Shown: positions 53,154 through 63,144, counted from the first letter of the stretch. The stretch: DNA of 63,316 bases from Lacticaseibacillus pantheris DSM 15945 = JCM 12539 = NBRC 106106 (GCF_001311175.1 NZ_BBAI01000012.1:1-63316); one strand, 5' to 3'. The notes: generated from the sequence alone by a model not told the origin. Numbers and translations: made by a program.

Positions 53154-54005
53154 TTATTGGACAAACGTGATGTTGTGCAGGCGGCAGGCTTCTGCATAGG
53201 TGTCAACATCGAGGATTAACGGGTGATTTGTGTCCAATTTGTTAATCTTCGCCATATCTGCATCTGACAAGCTGAAGTCATCCACAGCAAAATTCTGACG
53301 AATACGTGCCAGATGAACAGATTTAGGGATGGCAACGATGTCATTTTGGCGTAACCACCGCAGAGTGACCTGAGCCGGCGTCTTACCGTACTGATCCCCA
53401 ATTGCTGTGAGGACAGGGTGGGTGAACAAATGGTTCTGGCCCTCTGCAAATGGTGCCCAAGCCATCGGGGTAATGCGATACTTAGCCATCAGTGCGCGCA
53501 ATTCACGGCGCTGGGAAAATGGGTGGATTTCGATTTGATTAACTGCTGGTACCACTTCAAAGGACTGGATTAAATCTGCCAAGCGATCAGGTAAAAAGTT
53601 GCAAACGCCGATTGCGCGTATCTTCCCAGCTTGATACAGGTCGATCATCGCCCGCCAGCTACCAAAGTAATCACCGTAGGGCATGTGAATCAGGTACAAG
53701 TCGAGATAGTCTGTCTGTAGGTTGTCCAGTGTCTTCTGGAATGAAGCCATGGTCTTGTCATACCCTGCATCTTGAATCCAAACCTTGCTAGAAATGAAGA
53801 TGTCTTCCCGTGGCACGCCGCTCTTAGCAATTGCACGACCGACAGCGGACTCATTTCCGTAGCAAGCCGCAGTGTCGATTAGGCGGTAGCCAGTTTGTAA
53901 AGCGTCACTGACGCCTTGTTCACACTGCATTAAGTCGTCGATTTGAAAGACGCCATAGCCCAGTTGTGGCATTGAGACACCGTTGTTAAGTTGAATCTGT
54001 TTCAT
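53154..54005 (-). CDS. Aldo/keto reductase
   Basis: NADPH-dependent TIM-barrel reductase of 283 residues: GVSMPQLGYGVFQ, catalytic Asp and Tyr in LIDTAACYGNESAVG, Lys in ISSKVWIQDAGYD and His in YLDLYLIHMPYG. It lies in the 2,5-diketo-gluconate reductase-like group. ATG at 54005 after GGAGG. Substrate unknown. Confidence 0.93.
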   Translation of the reverse strand: MKQIQLNNGVSMPQLGYGVFQIDDLMQCEQGVSDALQTGYRLIDTAACYGNESAVGRAIAKSGVPREDIFISSKVWIQDAGYDKTMASFQKTLDNLQTDYLDLYLIHMPYGDYFGSWRAMIDLYQAGKIRAIGVCNFLPDRLADLIQSFEVVPAVNQIEIHPFSQRRELRALMAKYRITPMAWAPFAEGQNHLFTHPVLTAIGDQYGKTPAQVTLRWLRQNDIVAIPKSVHLARIRQNFAVDDFSLSDADMAKINKLDTNHPLILDVDTYAEACRLHNITFVQ

Positions 54006-54351
54006 GTTAATTACCTCCGTTTCTTTACAAAAGGCAAGTCTACGGCCACTTTGCACTAATGTCTAATGCCTATTGGCGAAGGGAAACCATGTCATTTAGT
54101 TATATAAGGCCAAGGCTAGACTTACTCCTCCCAGAACCTTATGCAAATTTTTGTGGTCAATAGCCCACCGAACGGTGATTATAACTAACAATACGCGCGT
54201 GGAAATGAAGGCGATGAACTCATGCGTTCAGCAATCTTCAGCTGAGCAATAGCGACTGCCTGAACTCGGTGCGCGTAGCACCATAGCGGGATTTCTGCTA
54301 GAATTAGGGACGCAGTAATTCAGTCGGTACCCAAAGGAGAACAAAATATAT
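54006..54351. other. Intergenic, no gene seen
   Basis: Upstream region of the aldo/keto reductase (minus) and of a short open frame (plus). No RNA gene, repeat or clear operator is recognised. AAAGGAG at 54333-54339 serves the short frame that follows. Confidence 0.4.
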
Positions 54352-54441
54352 ATGGCAAACATTAACTGGTTGAACCAAGGCTGATTGGCAATGCTACTCA
54401 TGGTGGGTATGGGATCTCTGATAAAGCTGAATGAAAATTAG
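54352..54441 (+). CDS. Possible small membrane peptide with an in-frame TGA
   Basis: After a good AAAGGAG site, the frame reads MANINWLNQG, then TGA (54382-54384), then LAMLLMVGMGSLIKLNEN and a stop. If the TGA replaces a Trp codon the product would be a 29-residue peptide with one membrane segment. A terminator follows immediately, which supports a real transcript. Unknown family; could be a decayed gene. Confidence 0.4.
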
Positions 54442-54442
54442 C

Positions 54443-54470
54443 AAAAAAGCCCGTCAATTCGGGCTTTTTT
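54443..54470 (+). terminator. Terminator after the short frame
   Basis: AAAAAAGCCCG at 54443-54453 pairs with CGGGCTTTTTT at 54460-54470. Confidence 0.85.
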
Positions 54471-54719
54471 GATTGCTCTCAAGTTTTATCGATAACTCGT
54501 GGGATGATTCGGCAGGGCATCGGTAGAGGCTGATTCTAAGCAATGCTTGGCAAATAAAATCAGATTTTGCCCACGTTTTTGCCCACACATTTCCACACAT
54601 TTCGTTGAAAAATACCCGGGTATTTACTTGGACTTTGAATACGCACATGCCCATAATTGGTTGGCAAAACTGAATTTATTGGATTCTTCGTTTCTACGTT
54701 GTTGCGTAAGTTGTGCGAG
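54471..54719. other. Spacer, no convincing gene
   Basis: Holds repeated TTTGCCCACG/TTTGCCCACA/TTTCCACACA strings in 54570-54602. On the minus strand a short frame ends NVWKCVGKNVGKI, which hints at the tail of a phage integrase, but nothing more survives. Confidence 0.3.
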
Positions 54720-55124
54720 CTATTTATATATATTTCTGTATACTTTCTTGATTCGTGCTAGTACTTGTCGCCGTCTCTTGTTCACCCCCTGACTAGTTTT
54801 GCCGGTGCGGTTCCCGATTTCCACGGCGTTAAGTTCAGAATAGTAATATTGATACAACACCGTCTTTTCAGCAGTTGAAAGGCTTGCAATGGCCGCTGCA
54901 AGATGCTCATTTTCGATGAAGGTTTCGAGATGTTCAACCTCGTCATCAGTTAAAAGAAAGTCTTCGGGATGTCCAGGATCAACGATTTCTTCCAATAACC
55001 GTTCCTCAAGTAGAGTTTCTTTGAGGTCTTTAAAGTGTTTACGATAGAGGTTGATTCGTTCGTTACGAAGGACTTGTTGCATGTATCTGATGAACATTCG
55101 AGAGACCTCACGTTCGCGGCTCAT
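54720..55124 (-). CDS. Sigma-70 region 4-like protein
   Basis: 134 residues. The C-terminal part (LSTAEKTVLYQYYYSELNAV then EIGNRTGKTSQGVNKRRRQV) is a sigma region 4 helix-turn-helix. The N-terminal part (MFIRYMQQVLRNERINLYRK) is short, as in sigma-like proteins of integrative elements and ComX-like factors. Intact; TAAGGAG before the ATG. It may be a leftover of a mobile element at the border of the next island. Confidence 0.65.
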   Translation of the reverse strand: MSREREVSRMFIRYMQQVLRNERINLYRKHFKDLKETLLEERLLEEIVDPGHPEDFLLTDDEVEHLETFIENEHLAAAIASLSTAEKTVLYQYYYSELNAVEIGNRTGKTSQGVNKRRRQVLARIKKVYRNIYK

Positions 55125-55242
55125 GAATACAGACTCCTTAGATTGACAGATAATTAGTTACACCTACGCAGGTCACAGGCCGAGGTTGAACATAGCGGTG
55201 AAAGCAAAACGTTAAATTAGGTAATTAAAATCGTAGGACAGC

Positions 55243-55280
55243 AAAAAAAACCATTAGCCAATATACATTGACCAATGGAT
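55243..55280 (-). terminator. Terminator of the eno-ATPase operon
   Basis: On the minus strand CCATTGGTCAA and TTGGCTAATGG form a stem with a mismatch, followed by eight Ts. Confidence 0.7.
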
Positions 55281-55311
55281 TCAAGAGCAGTGTGGATCTG
55301 GTGAGAGTTCG

Positions 55312-57585
55312 CTAGATGTGTGCCGCAAATCGAATCGCTGTCAGCACAATGCCCGTTAATAAAGTGATCACGATTGCTAAGCCGATCAAGGCCGGCTGAT
55401 TGCAGCGATCCCCCAGCCAGTCAGTGCCAGAACTAGGGTCAATATACAGTTGCCACCGATCGCTACTGCAACGGCGCGACTGGGTCTGCTAGCCCAGAAC
55501 GGCTTTTGGGTGCGGGTCATCAGGATCGTCAGCATCGCGCTAAAAATCAGATAGACGTAAAGGCCAGTGCTGACTTGTCCAGTCGTTAGACCAAGCCGTT
55601 GCAACCAAGTCAGCCAACCGTAGCCGACCGTTGACCAGCCTATGGCCAAGATGCCAGCAATCTTGCTAAGTTTGGCCAGGTTCCAGCTTTCTGGTTGGTG
55701 GGTGATCGTCGTGCGGTCAGTGCCGAGCACAAGGGTCACACAATCATTCAGGATCGCGACCAGGATCATCGCGTTTAAGGTCAGCGGAATGAAGTGGAGA
55801 ATCAGATAACCTAATGTCAGCAGGAGTGTCAGCTCCGCGGTGCGTGAAAGTTTGGTGATTGTCCAGGTCATCATGCGTTGATAGACGCGGTGGCCGGCAT
55901 CTAGGATCTCGATGATCGGGGTCAGGCCGTCTGCTAGCAGAACCATGCGCGCCGAGCGCTTGGCGAGGTCAACGGCATTGTCAACGGCGATACCAACATC
56001 GGCTTGTTTCAAGGCGGGTGCGTCATTGACCCCGTCGCCGGTCATACCGACCACATAGCCTTCACCTTGTAGACGCTGGGCCATCGCCAATTTGTCTTCT
56101 GGGGTCACGTCGGCGATGCCTGCGAGGCCTGCAATTTTGGTCCCGACATTAACCTCGGTGTACGAGCGCACCTCACCGTTTAGCCCAACTGCTTGGGCAA
56201 TCGCGGCGGCAGTTTTTTGGTTATCGCCAGTCAGCATGATTACTTTGACGCCGCGTGCCTGCAGAGCCTTGATGGCAGTTGCGGAATCTGCCCGAGGTTG
56301 GTCTTGGAGTACGAATAGACCGACTAGCTGTGAATCAACGACCACGGCTGCCGTACGGCCTTCGGCAAAGTTGACCGCCGTTAGGTCTGGGTGATTGGTG
56401 GCCAGCGCCGTCAACTTCTTCAGTGCGCCGAGTTTCACGTTGACGGTGGTACTATCGGTGACCACAGTGGCTTGGGAGTAACCGATACCGGAGGTGAACG
56501 GCGTGAATTCATGCTGAGGCCAGGCCTTAATGTTGTGTGCTTGAGCATAGTTGAATAGCGCCGCGTCGATCACTCTGGCATTGCGCGTATCTGCTGCACT
56601 GATCGCCAGTCGGGTCACGTCGGCGTCTGGGAGCGTTGACCAGTTGTAGAAGGCCACCACAGCGGGTTTGTTGGCAGTAATCGTGCCGGTTTTATCCACG
56701 AGTAGCACATTCATATTGGCAGCTTCTTGAATCCCGGTGAGGTCGGAAACTAAGACGTGCTTGGTGCTCAGGACCTTGGCTTCGACCGAGTTAGCAACGG
56801 CAAAACTCGATGGCATGGCGATTGGGATCGTTGCGATGAACAGCATTGCCAGAAACGGTAGCATGGCGACCAAGTCTTCATGGCGGACAATGGCCACGAT
56901 GATCGATAGCACGGCCAACACCGCATCGAATGCTGCTAGATAGCCGATGATTTCGCCCAAGAGCTTCTGCAAATGGCCCGGCGCCGAGCTTTGGTTGATC
57001 AGGCTGATCGTTTTGCCGCTGCGGCTATTAGCACCGGTGGCGGTGACGATCGCTAAGGCATTGCCGGAGAGGACTTCGGTGCCGGCATAGGCGGTATCAC
57101 CAGGGGTGCGGTTGACGGCCTTGGCTTCGCCTGTGATACTGCTTTCGTTGACTTCCAGCGTGTCCGTCAGCAGACGCACGTCGGCGGGGATAATGTCTCC
57201 TTGGCGTAGGCTGATGAGGTCATCAACGACTAAGTGCTTGGCCGACACCTGTTTCCACTTGACATCGCGGCTGACCGCGGCGGTCGGCGATAAGTCATGT
57301 GATAGGCTGCGTAAGACCGTGTTGGCGCGGCGAGATTGAATCGCGCCATTGACCGCGGCAAAGAGCAACATTAGCACGATGAACCCGGCTTGGATGCCCT
57401 TGCCTAACACGATTTCAATGATCAGCGCCGCTTCGAGTATCCACGCGCTAGGCTCCCACAGGCGAGTGATAATGGCCGTGGCAAAGTTGAAGGGGGGTTC
57501 GGCCACTTCGTTGAAGCCATTACGGGCCAGTCGCTGGTCAGCTTCGGCTTGGGCGAGGCCGTTTAGATCGTTTTTTTTCGGTCAT
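55312..57585 (-). CDS. P-type ATPase, plasma-membrane proton-pump type (frame interrupted)
   Basis: Type III P-ATPase resembling fungal, plant and bacterial H+-ATPases. Visible are NEVAEPPFN near the start, the TGEAKAV actuator loop, the ion-site segment IPIAMPSSFAVA, the phosphorylation motif DKTGTITANKP, MLTGDNQKTAAA and TGDGVNDAPAL. The start ATG at 57585 is separated from the body by an eight-T run (57571-57578 on the plus strand). Near 55390 a second shift would extend the last membrane helix to a stop at 55312. Same strand as and downstream of eno, so under its fluoride riboswitch. Confidence 0.88.
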
Positions 57586-57613
57586 AGTAGACACTAGCTT
57601 TCTGCAAGATAAC

Positions 57614-57647
57614 AAACGGCCGCGCACAGATTCGTGCTCGGCCGTTT
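57614..57647 (-). terminator. Hairpin between eno and the ATPase gene
   Basis: AAACGGCCGAGCAC and GTGCGCGGCCGTTT pair around GAATCT but no T run follows, so it may be a weak terminator or an RNA-processing and stability element tuning ATPase output. Confidence 0.55.
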
Positions 57648-57659
57648 GGTCAATGCTGA

Positions 57660-59060
<1,401 letters not shown>

Positions 59061-59079
59061 TTAACTTTTTAACACTCAA

Positions 59080-59108
59080 AGCATACTCCCTTACGAAATT
59101 TTGCGCAA
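59080..59108 (-). promoter_or_regulatory. eno promoter
   Basis: On the minus strand TTGCGC (59103-59108), 17 bases, TATGCT (59080-59085), directly upstream of the aptamer. Confidence 0.7.
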
Positions 59109-59142
59109 GCCAGACCGACAAATTTTCGTGCAAAAGGCGGAC

Positions 59143-59240
59143 TTGTCTTACAGCTGTACGTTTTGCTATAATGCTAGGCGTTATATTAAATTTTAATGAG
59201 TGTAACCACACGGCTGCCAGTATTTTGGTAGCCGTGTTTT
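59143..59240 (+). promoter_or_regulatory. crcB promoter with attenuator-like leader
   Basis: TTGTCT at 59143-59148 and TATAAT at 59167-59172 (18-base spacing). The leader is short: a small GTTATA/TGTAAC stem (about 59180-59206), then ACACGGCTGCC at 59208-59218 pairing with GGTAGCCGTGT at 59227-59237 and TTT. That is terminator-like and sits just before the ribosome binding site. I cannot fit a crcB aptamer here. Confidence 0.6.
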
Positions 59241-59253
59241 AGGGGGAAGTTCA

Positions 59254-59652
59254 ATGCAGCGATTGCGATACCAAGATATTTTAGCGGTGTTCATCGGCGG
59301 CTGCTTCGGTGGGGTCGCCCGTTGGGGAATCGGCTTGTGGCTCAATGATGCCGACACGATGCTCGGCACCACGGCGGTGAATCTGGTGGGCAGCTTCATA
59401 CTGGCGTTTGTCACATACGGTCTAGCGGTGTACATCGACTTGCCGAGCTGGCTGATTTTGGCGTTAGGGACTGGTTTTGTCGGCGCGTTCACGACATTTT
59501 CGACGATGGTGCTGAACCTCTACAAACACGTTGGCGAATCGCCGGTGTATGCGATCGGGATCTTCTTGCTTGAGCTGCTTGTTGGTTTAGGCGCGTCGTT
59601 TGGCGGCTATTTATGCGCCGAAACCTGGGGAAGGCGGCGACAGACATGGTGA
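59254..59652 (+). CDS. crcB: Fluoride channel subunit, CrcB/Fluc family
   Basis: Four membrane segments in 132 residues with the Fluc motifs GGCFGGVARWGIG, the conserved Asn in TTAVNLVGSFILAF and TTFSTMVLN. Fluc channels export fluoride as dual-topology dimers. Intact. GGGGGAAG precedes the ATG. It overlaps the second subunit gene by seven bases, the heterodimer arrangement of Gram-positive bacteria. Confidence 0.94.
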   Translation: MQRLRYQDILAVFIGGCFGGVARWGIGLWLNDADTMLGTTAVNLVGSFILAFVTYGLAVYIDLPSWLILALGTGFVGAFTTFSTMVLNLYKHVGESPVYAIGIFLLELLVGLGASFGGYLCAETWGRRRQTW

Positions 59653-59995
59653 TGTTAGTGGCTTTAGGCGCGGGGGTAGGCGGCGTGATGCGATACGTGC
59701 TGACGCAGCTAGGCAAGAACTGGTGGCCTGGGGTGCCGCTGGCGACGCTTGTGATCAATGCTAGTGGTGCCTTCGTAGCGGGATTTTTGGCGATGTGCGC
59801 ACTGCCGCAAGCGTGGTCACTGCTACTTTTGACCGGTGTGTGTGGTGGGTACACGACTTTTTCAACATTCATGACTGACGCGTTTATCTTATTGCGCAAC
59901 CGGCGTTACCGTACGTTTGCTTGGTATTATTTTGGCACGACGGGAGCGGGATAGTCACCCTGACCATCGGTGTGTGGCTGGGTAGCCTGTGGTGA
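59646..59995 (+). CDS. crcB: Second fluoride channel subunit, CrcB/Fluc family (frame interrupted)
   Basis: About 116 residues with LGAGVGGVMRYVLTQ, INASGAFVAGFLA and YTTFSTFMTDA. Partner of the preceding subunit. One G is missing near 59950; the corrected C-terminus continues IVTLTIGVWLGSLW, restoring the fourth membrane helix. Start ATG at 59646 inside the first gene. Confidence 0.9.
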
Positions 59996-60032
59996 GATAA
60001 GGCAGTACTCACTTACTCGATAATGACACCTA

Positions 60033-60061
60033 TAGACAATCATGGATAATGGTGTTATATT
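60033..60061 (+). promoter_or_regulatory. Promoter of the pyrophosphatase-like gene
   Basis: TAGACA at 60033-60038, 17 bases, TATATT at 60056-60061, just upstream of the second aptamer. Confidence 0.65.
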
Positions 60062-60075
60062 GGCCTCGAACATGA

Positions 60076-60122
60076 TAGGCGAAGGTGTTCGCCATAACCG
60101 TTATTCAACTAATGACACCTAG
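60076..60122 (+). ncRNA. Fluoride riboswitch 2 (crcB motif)
   Basis: GGCGAAGGTGTTCGCC at 60078-60093, then ATAACCG, a short helix region and CTAATGACACCT ending at about 60120. It fits the crcB motif, though the first loop has GAAGG where the others have GATGA. Confidence 0.88.
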
Positions 60123-60158
60123 TTTCGGGCATTTAGTCCGGGCTAGGTGTCTTTTTTT
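60113..60158 (+). terminator. Terminator of fluoride riboswitch 2
   Basis: GACACCTAG at 60114-60122 pairs with CTAGGTGTC at 60143-60151, followed by seven Ts. The 5' arm overlaps the aptamer end. Confidence 0.9.
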
Positions 60159-60176
60159 CGAGAAGGAGACGATAAA

Positions 60177-60746
60177 ATGCAGATTTTAACAATCGGCCCG
60201 CGGCAATCAACTGTAGGAATTGACATTGCCGTCATCAACGCCGCGCGTCTGGCCTCCGCATTCGGCAAAGACGCTGCGCCAAGTGCTTATACGCGGCTGT
60301 CACCGGTCATGCGGGACATCGTGAAATTCTGGGGAGTGGCACCGCCAATAGTGGTCAAGGCAGTTGCTGGGGCCGCGGGCGGTGTGGTGATGGTCGGCCA
60401 TAACGACTTGGCAGTGAGTGCTCCAGACATTAGTGAAGCCAACGTTGTAGCGGTCGTGGATAATCATCGGATGAGTGGTTTTCGTGCTAGTCATCCGGTA
60501 TACATTCGTCTCGAACCTGTGGCCAGTGTCAACACGATACTCACCGAACTCTATCAAGAGCGTGACGTGATGCTTTCGCCTTTGTCAGCAGGGCTTTTGC
60601 TGACGGGAATTTGGTGCGATACCCGTCAGCTCACAGCTGATGCGACAACTGAAAAAGACCAAGTGGCTGCGGCTTATCTGGCTGATCGAATACAGCGTGA
60701 TCGTCACTTATTAGCTGATCGGGTCAGTGCATGGGTAAGCGCTTGA
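60177..60746 (+). CDS. DHH pyrophosphatase-like protein lacking most metal ligands
   Basis: 189 residues resembling the N-terminal DHH domain of family II (Mn-dependent) inorganic pyrophosphatases: VVAVVDNHRMSGFRASHPVY, IRLEPVASVNTILTELY and LSAGLLLTGIWCDT follow the PpaC pattern. The usual GHxNPDTD motif is replaced by GPRQSTVG, VDHN by VGHN and DHH by DNH, so about five of seven metal ligands are lost. The C-terminal DHHA2 domain is absent. Start ATG at 60177 after GAAGGAG. Probably not an active pyrophosphatase; a regulatory or partner role is inference. Confidence 0.8.
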   Translation: MQILTIGPRQSTVGIDIAVINAARLASAFGKDAAPSAYTRLSPVMRDIVKFWGVAPPIVVKAVAGAAGGVVMVGHNDLAVSAPDISEANVVAVVDNHRMSGFRASHPVYIRLEPVASVNTILTELYQERDVMLSPLSAGLLLTGIWCDTRQLTADATTEKDQVAAAYLADRIQRDRHLLADRVSAWVSA

Positions 60747-60771
60747 ACTCTGTCCGCAACGATGTTATATT
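60743..60771 (+). promoter_or_regulatory. Promoter of the phosphoesterase-DUF190 operon
   Basis: TTGAAC at 60743-60748, 17 bases, TATATT at 60766-60771. The -35 overlaps the stop codon of the preceding gene. Confidence 0.7.
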
Positions 60772-60788
60772 GACGGTGAACAAGTGAA

Positions 60789-60840
60789 ATGGTGATGACG
60801 TTCACCCTAATACAAGCTAATTGTTGATGACGTCTGTCTT
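60789..60840 (+). ncRNA. Fluoride riboswitch 3 (crcB motif)
   Basis: GGTGATGACGTTCACC at 60791-60806, ATAC segment, AAGCTAATTGTTGATGACGT and GTCT end. Stem bases change in pairs relative to riboswitch 1 (GGC/GCC versus GGT/ACC), supporting the fold. Confidence 0.9.
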
Positions 60841-60884
60841 AATGCCCTGTGCTGTAGCGGGGTAGTGAGGCAGACGTTTTTTTT
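60829..60884 (+). terminator. Terminator of fluoride riboswitch 3
   Basis: ACGTCTGTCT near 60831-60840 pairs with AGGCAGACGT near 60868-60877, followed by a T run; a small inner GCCC/GGGG stem lies between. Confidence 0.85.
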
Positions 60885-60908
60885 CTTTCTGACCCGGGAG
60901 GTGAGTAG

Positions 60909-61751
60909 ATGCATAAGATCGCAGTGATCGCCGACGTACACGGTAATTACAGTGCCCTGCAAGCTGTGCTGCAAGACGCACACGAACAACACGCCACCGA
61001 TTACATGGTGTTTGGCGACATTGGCAACCGTGGCCCAGAGCCAGCAGCGTGTGTGCAGGCACTTCAAGTACTCCAACCGCTGGCGTGGGTGATCGGCAAC
61101 CACGAAGAAGTTTATGCTAGCCTGTTGCACCACCGGTTCGTGACGTTTGAGAAGAACCAAAAAGCAGTCGTGGCGATCATCACGTCGGCTTTTGACCGCG
61201 AGCATCTCACCGCGACACAGTTTCGTTGGTTGGTTAGTCGGCCGCTACATCAAGAATTAGTGATCGATGGCGTGAAGTTGAGCATATTTCACGCAACGCC
61301 GACCACCAGCCGTGGTCATCAAGCAGAACCTGTGGCTAAGCAACAGAACTTCGATGCGTTGCTGGCCGGCAGTGACGCAGACATTGCGCTGTATGGACAC
61401 ACCCACCAGCCGCTGATGCGTCAAACTACTGATGGCCGCTACATCATGAACCCCGGTAGCGTCGGCTTGGCGACGTCACTGCAACCGCAGTTAGCCGCCG
61501 GGCGCGCCCAGTATGGCTTGTTGACTATTGATGCCGGCCGTTTCAGCAGCTGGACGCTTCGTGTGCTCCCGTACGACGTTGATCAGGAGCTAAGGTTAGT
61601 CACCCGTGAACAGCTTCCCTATGCGGCGCTGTATACGCGGACGTTGACCACCGGTGCATTCGGCTACAGTACCGTTGATGTGACCGCAGAAAATATGACC
61701 CATAATTACGGCGCCAAAGCCCAAGCCTTGATTGCCGCTGACGCGTGGTAG
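60909..61751 (+). CDS. Metallophosphoesterase, YfcE-like
   Basis: Calcineurin-like phosphoesterase of 280 residues with all metal motifs: ADVHGNYSAL, FGDIGNRGPEPAA, IGNHEE, HATPTT, LYGHTHQP and MNPGSVG. Such enzymes hydrolyse phosphodiesters or phosphomonoesters; the substrate here is unknown. GGGAGGTGAG precedes the ATG. Controlled by fluoride riboswitch 3 and followed by the DUF190 gene. Confidence 0.93.
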   Translation: MHKIAVIADVHGNYSALQAVLQDAHEQHATDYMVFGDIGNRGPEPAACVQALQVLQPLAWVIGNHEEVYASLLHHRFVTFEKNQKAVVAIITSAFDREHLTATQFRWLVSRPLHQELVIDGVKLSIFHATPTTSRGHQAEPVAKQQNFDALLAGSDADIALYGHTHQPLMRQTTDGRYIMNPGSVGLATSLQPQLAAGRAQYGLLTIDAGRFSSWTLRVLPYDVDQELRLVTREQLPYAALYTRTLTTGAFGYSTVDVTAENMTHNYGAKAQALIAADAW

Positions 61752-61761
61752 GAGGAGAACG

Positions 61762-62418
61762 ATGACAGAAGCAACTTTGATTCGGGTGGTGACTGATGAG
61801 GTCATGCAGACGCTGACCCATCAAGAACTGGTGAAGCAGATTTTCGCATATTTCTGGCAGCGTGGGATCGTCGACGGCACGATCCGCCGCACGATTATGG
61901 GCGTCAACAAGTATAACGAGATGCGCCAAAGCCTACGCAAGCCAAGACGCGGCAACGACTTGCCGGTGATCATCGAAACGGTGCAAAGCGGCGACAACTT
62001 GCAGGTAATTTTGGCTGAACTGACGCAGCTCGTTGACGATCGCGGTCAGATTACGACGGTTCAAGGACAGACTGGGAGTGACATTGAGATGGACGATACC
62101 GCAGCATACTATGACGTGAAGTTATTTACCCGAGAAGACAATAAGCACTTTGCCCCAGACCACTACACTAAGATTGTGGCGCAGTTGCAAGCGATGCATG
62201 TGCGCTGGGTCAGTGTCACTCGGGGGATTGCCGGCTATGACGACGGTCGCCATGTACATGAAGAAACCACGACACATAAAAGTGGCCACCTACCAATCGT
62301 GATCGAAACGGTGGTGGATCGTGCGAGCCTGCAAACAGTGTTGGAGGCGCTCAAACCCTTGTCAGATGCCGGATTGTTATTTACGGTTCCCGTGGCATTG
62401 GTCAACGAGCCCTACTAG
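61762..62418 (+). CDS. Tandem DUF190 protein
   Basis: 218 residues holding two DUF190-like halves. The second is clear (VKLFTREDNKHFAPDHYTKI, RWVSVTRGIAGYDDGR, LPIVIETVVDRASLQTVLEA). The first (RGIVDGTIRRTIMGVNKYNE, LPVIIETVQSGDNLQVILAE) lacks the usual N-terminal strand. DUF190 genes are often found beside crcB, in line with a role in fluoride response; their molecular function is not established. GGAGGAG precedes the ATG; ten bases after the phosphoesterase stop. Confidence 0.85.
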   Translation: MTEATLIRVVTDEVMQTLTHQELVKQIFAYFWQRGIVDGTIRRTIMGVNKYNEMRQSLRKPRRGNDLPVIIETVQSGDNLQVILAELTQLVDDRGQITTVQGQTGSDIEMDDTAAYYDVKLFTREDNKHFAPDHYTKIVAQLQAMHVRWVSVTRGIAGYDDGRHVHEETTTHKSGHLPIVIETVVDRASLQTVLEALKPLSDAGLLFTVPVALVNEPY

Positions 62419-62525
62419 CGGACCACTTACTATGGTTGCCATTTTAGGATTTGCCTTCGACATCTACCTTATTTAGTCATTCGGAAGATCCGCATTGCAA
62501 TGTCGATACAAAGCCAAAACAGTGA

Positions 62526-62586
62526 CAATACCCGGCACAGCTACTACGCGAGTTTCAGCGTAAAGGTTGTGCCGGGTATTGTTTTC
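62526..62586. terminator. Terminator at the end of the fluoride island
   Basis: CAATACCCGGCAC at 62526-62538 pairs with GTGCCGGGTATTG at 62569-62581, followed by TTTT. It lies between convergent genes. Confidence 0.8.
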
Positions 62587-62598
62587 GATGTGAATTTT

Positions 62599-63144
62599 TC
62601 AATTCAGATTTTGCTTATCATCCTTGTATGAATGGATAGCCTTTAACTCTTGGTATGCTTGATGAATTTCCTTAATAGGCAAATCTCGATACTTCGATTT
62701 CTTCGTAATTACGCGACCATTCTGATCTGTATCTGGCACACCGTCCTCATCAACTGGTGTGTAAGGGAGAAAGTAGTGCATAATCTCGTTGAGTTGTTCA
62801 GCCAGTCCATCTAATTGGCGTGGTGAGAAGTCGCCCATCATGTGCATCACTCTGCGAATCTCCGCAACCTTTGGCATATATTCATCGATTCGATCAAGAA
62901 CGGCCGTGGTTTCTCCAACCGCGGCTTCTTTTTCTGTCCGCAACAACTCTGACGGCATGACATTAAAGAACTTAGCGATACCAATCAGGTTCTCATAAGT
63001 AGGATGATTCATCTCGCGTTCCCAGTTTGAGATAGCCTGTCCATTGACTGGCGTATCCAAAGCGGCGCCAAGTTCTGATTGTGACATGCCACTTTGAAGA
63101 CGGAGCCGTTTTAGATTTGGGCCGAAATATTTTGTTTCTGTCAT
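62599..63144 (-). CDS. XRE family transcriptional regulator
   Basis: N-terminal Cro/CI-type helix-turn-helix (LKRLRLQSGMSQSELGAALD, GQAISNWEREMNHPTYENLI) and a helical, acidic C-terminal region of unknown type. About 181 residues from ATG 63144, after GAGGTGA. Such regulators are common on accessory islands. Target unknown; a divergent gene starts just beyond the window. Confidence 0.85.
   Translation of the reverse strand: MTETKYFGPNLKRLRLQSGMSQSELGAALDTPVNGQAISNWEREMNHPTYENLIGIAKFFNVMPSELLRTEKEAAVGETTAVLDRIDEYMPKVAEIRRVMHMMGDFSPRQLDGLAEQLNEIMHYFLPYTPVDEDGVPDTDQNGRVITKKSKYRDLPIKEIHQAYQELKAIHSYKDDKQNLN

Noticed and set aside
54454..54654. Phage integrase remnant on the minus strand
   Set aside because: Only a dozen C-terminal-like residues could be argued for; no catalytic motif is present.
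60020..60065. A partial fourth fluoride aptamer before riboswitch 2
   Set aside because: TAATGACACCTA repeats the end of riboswitch 2, but the GGxGATGx half is absent; it overlaps the promoter instead.
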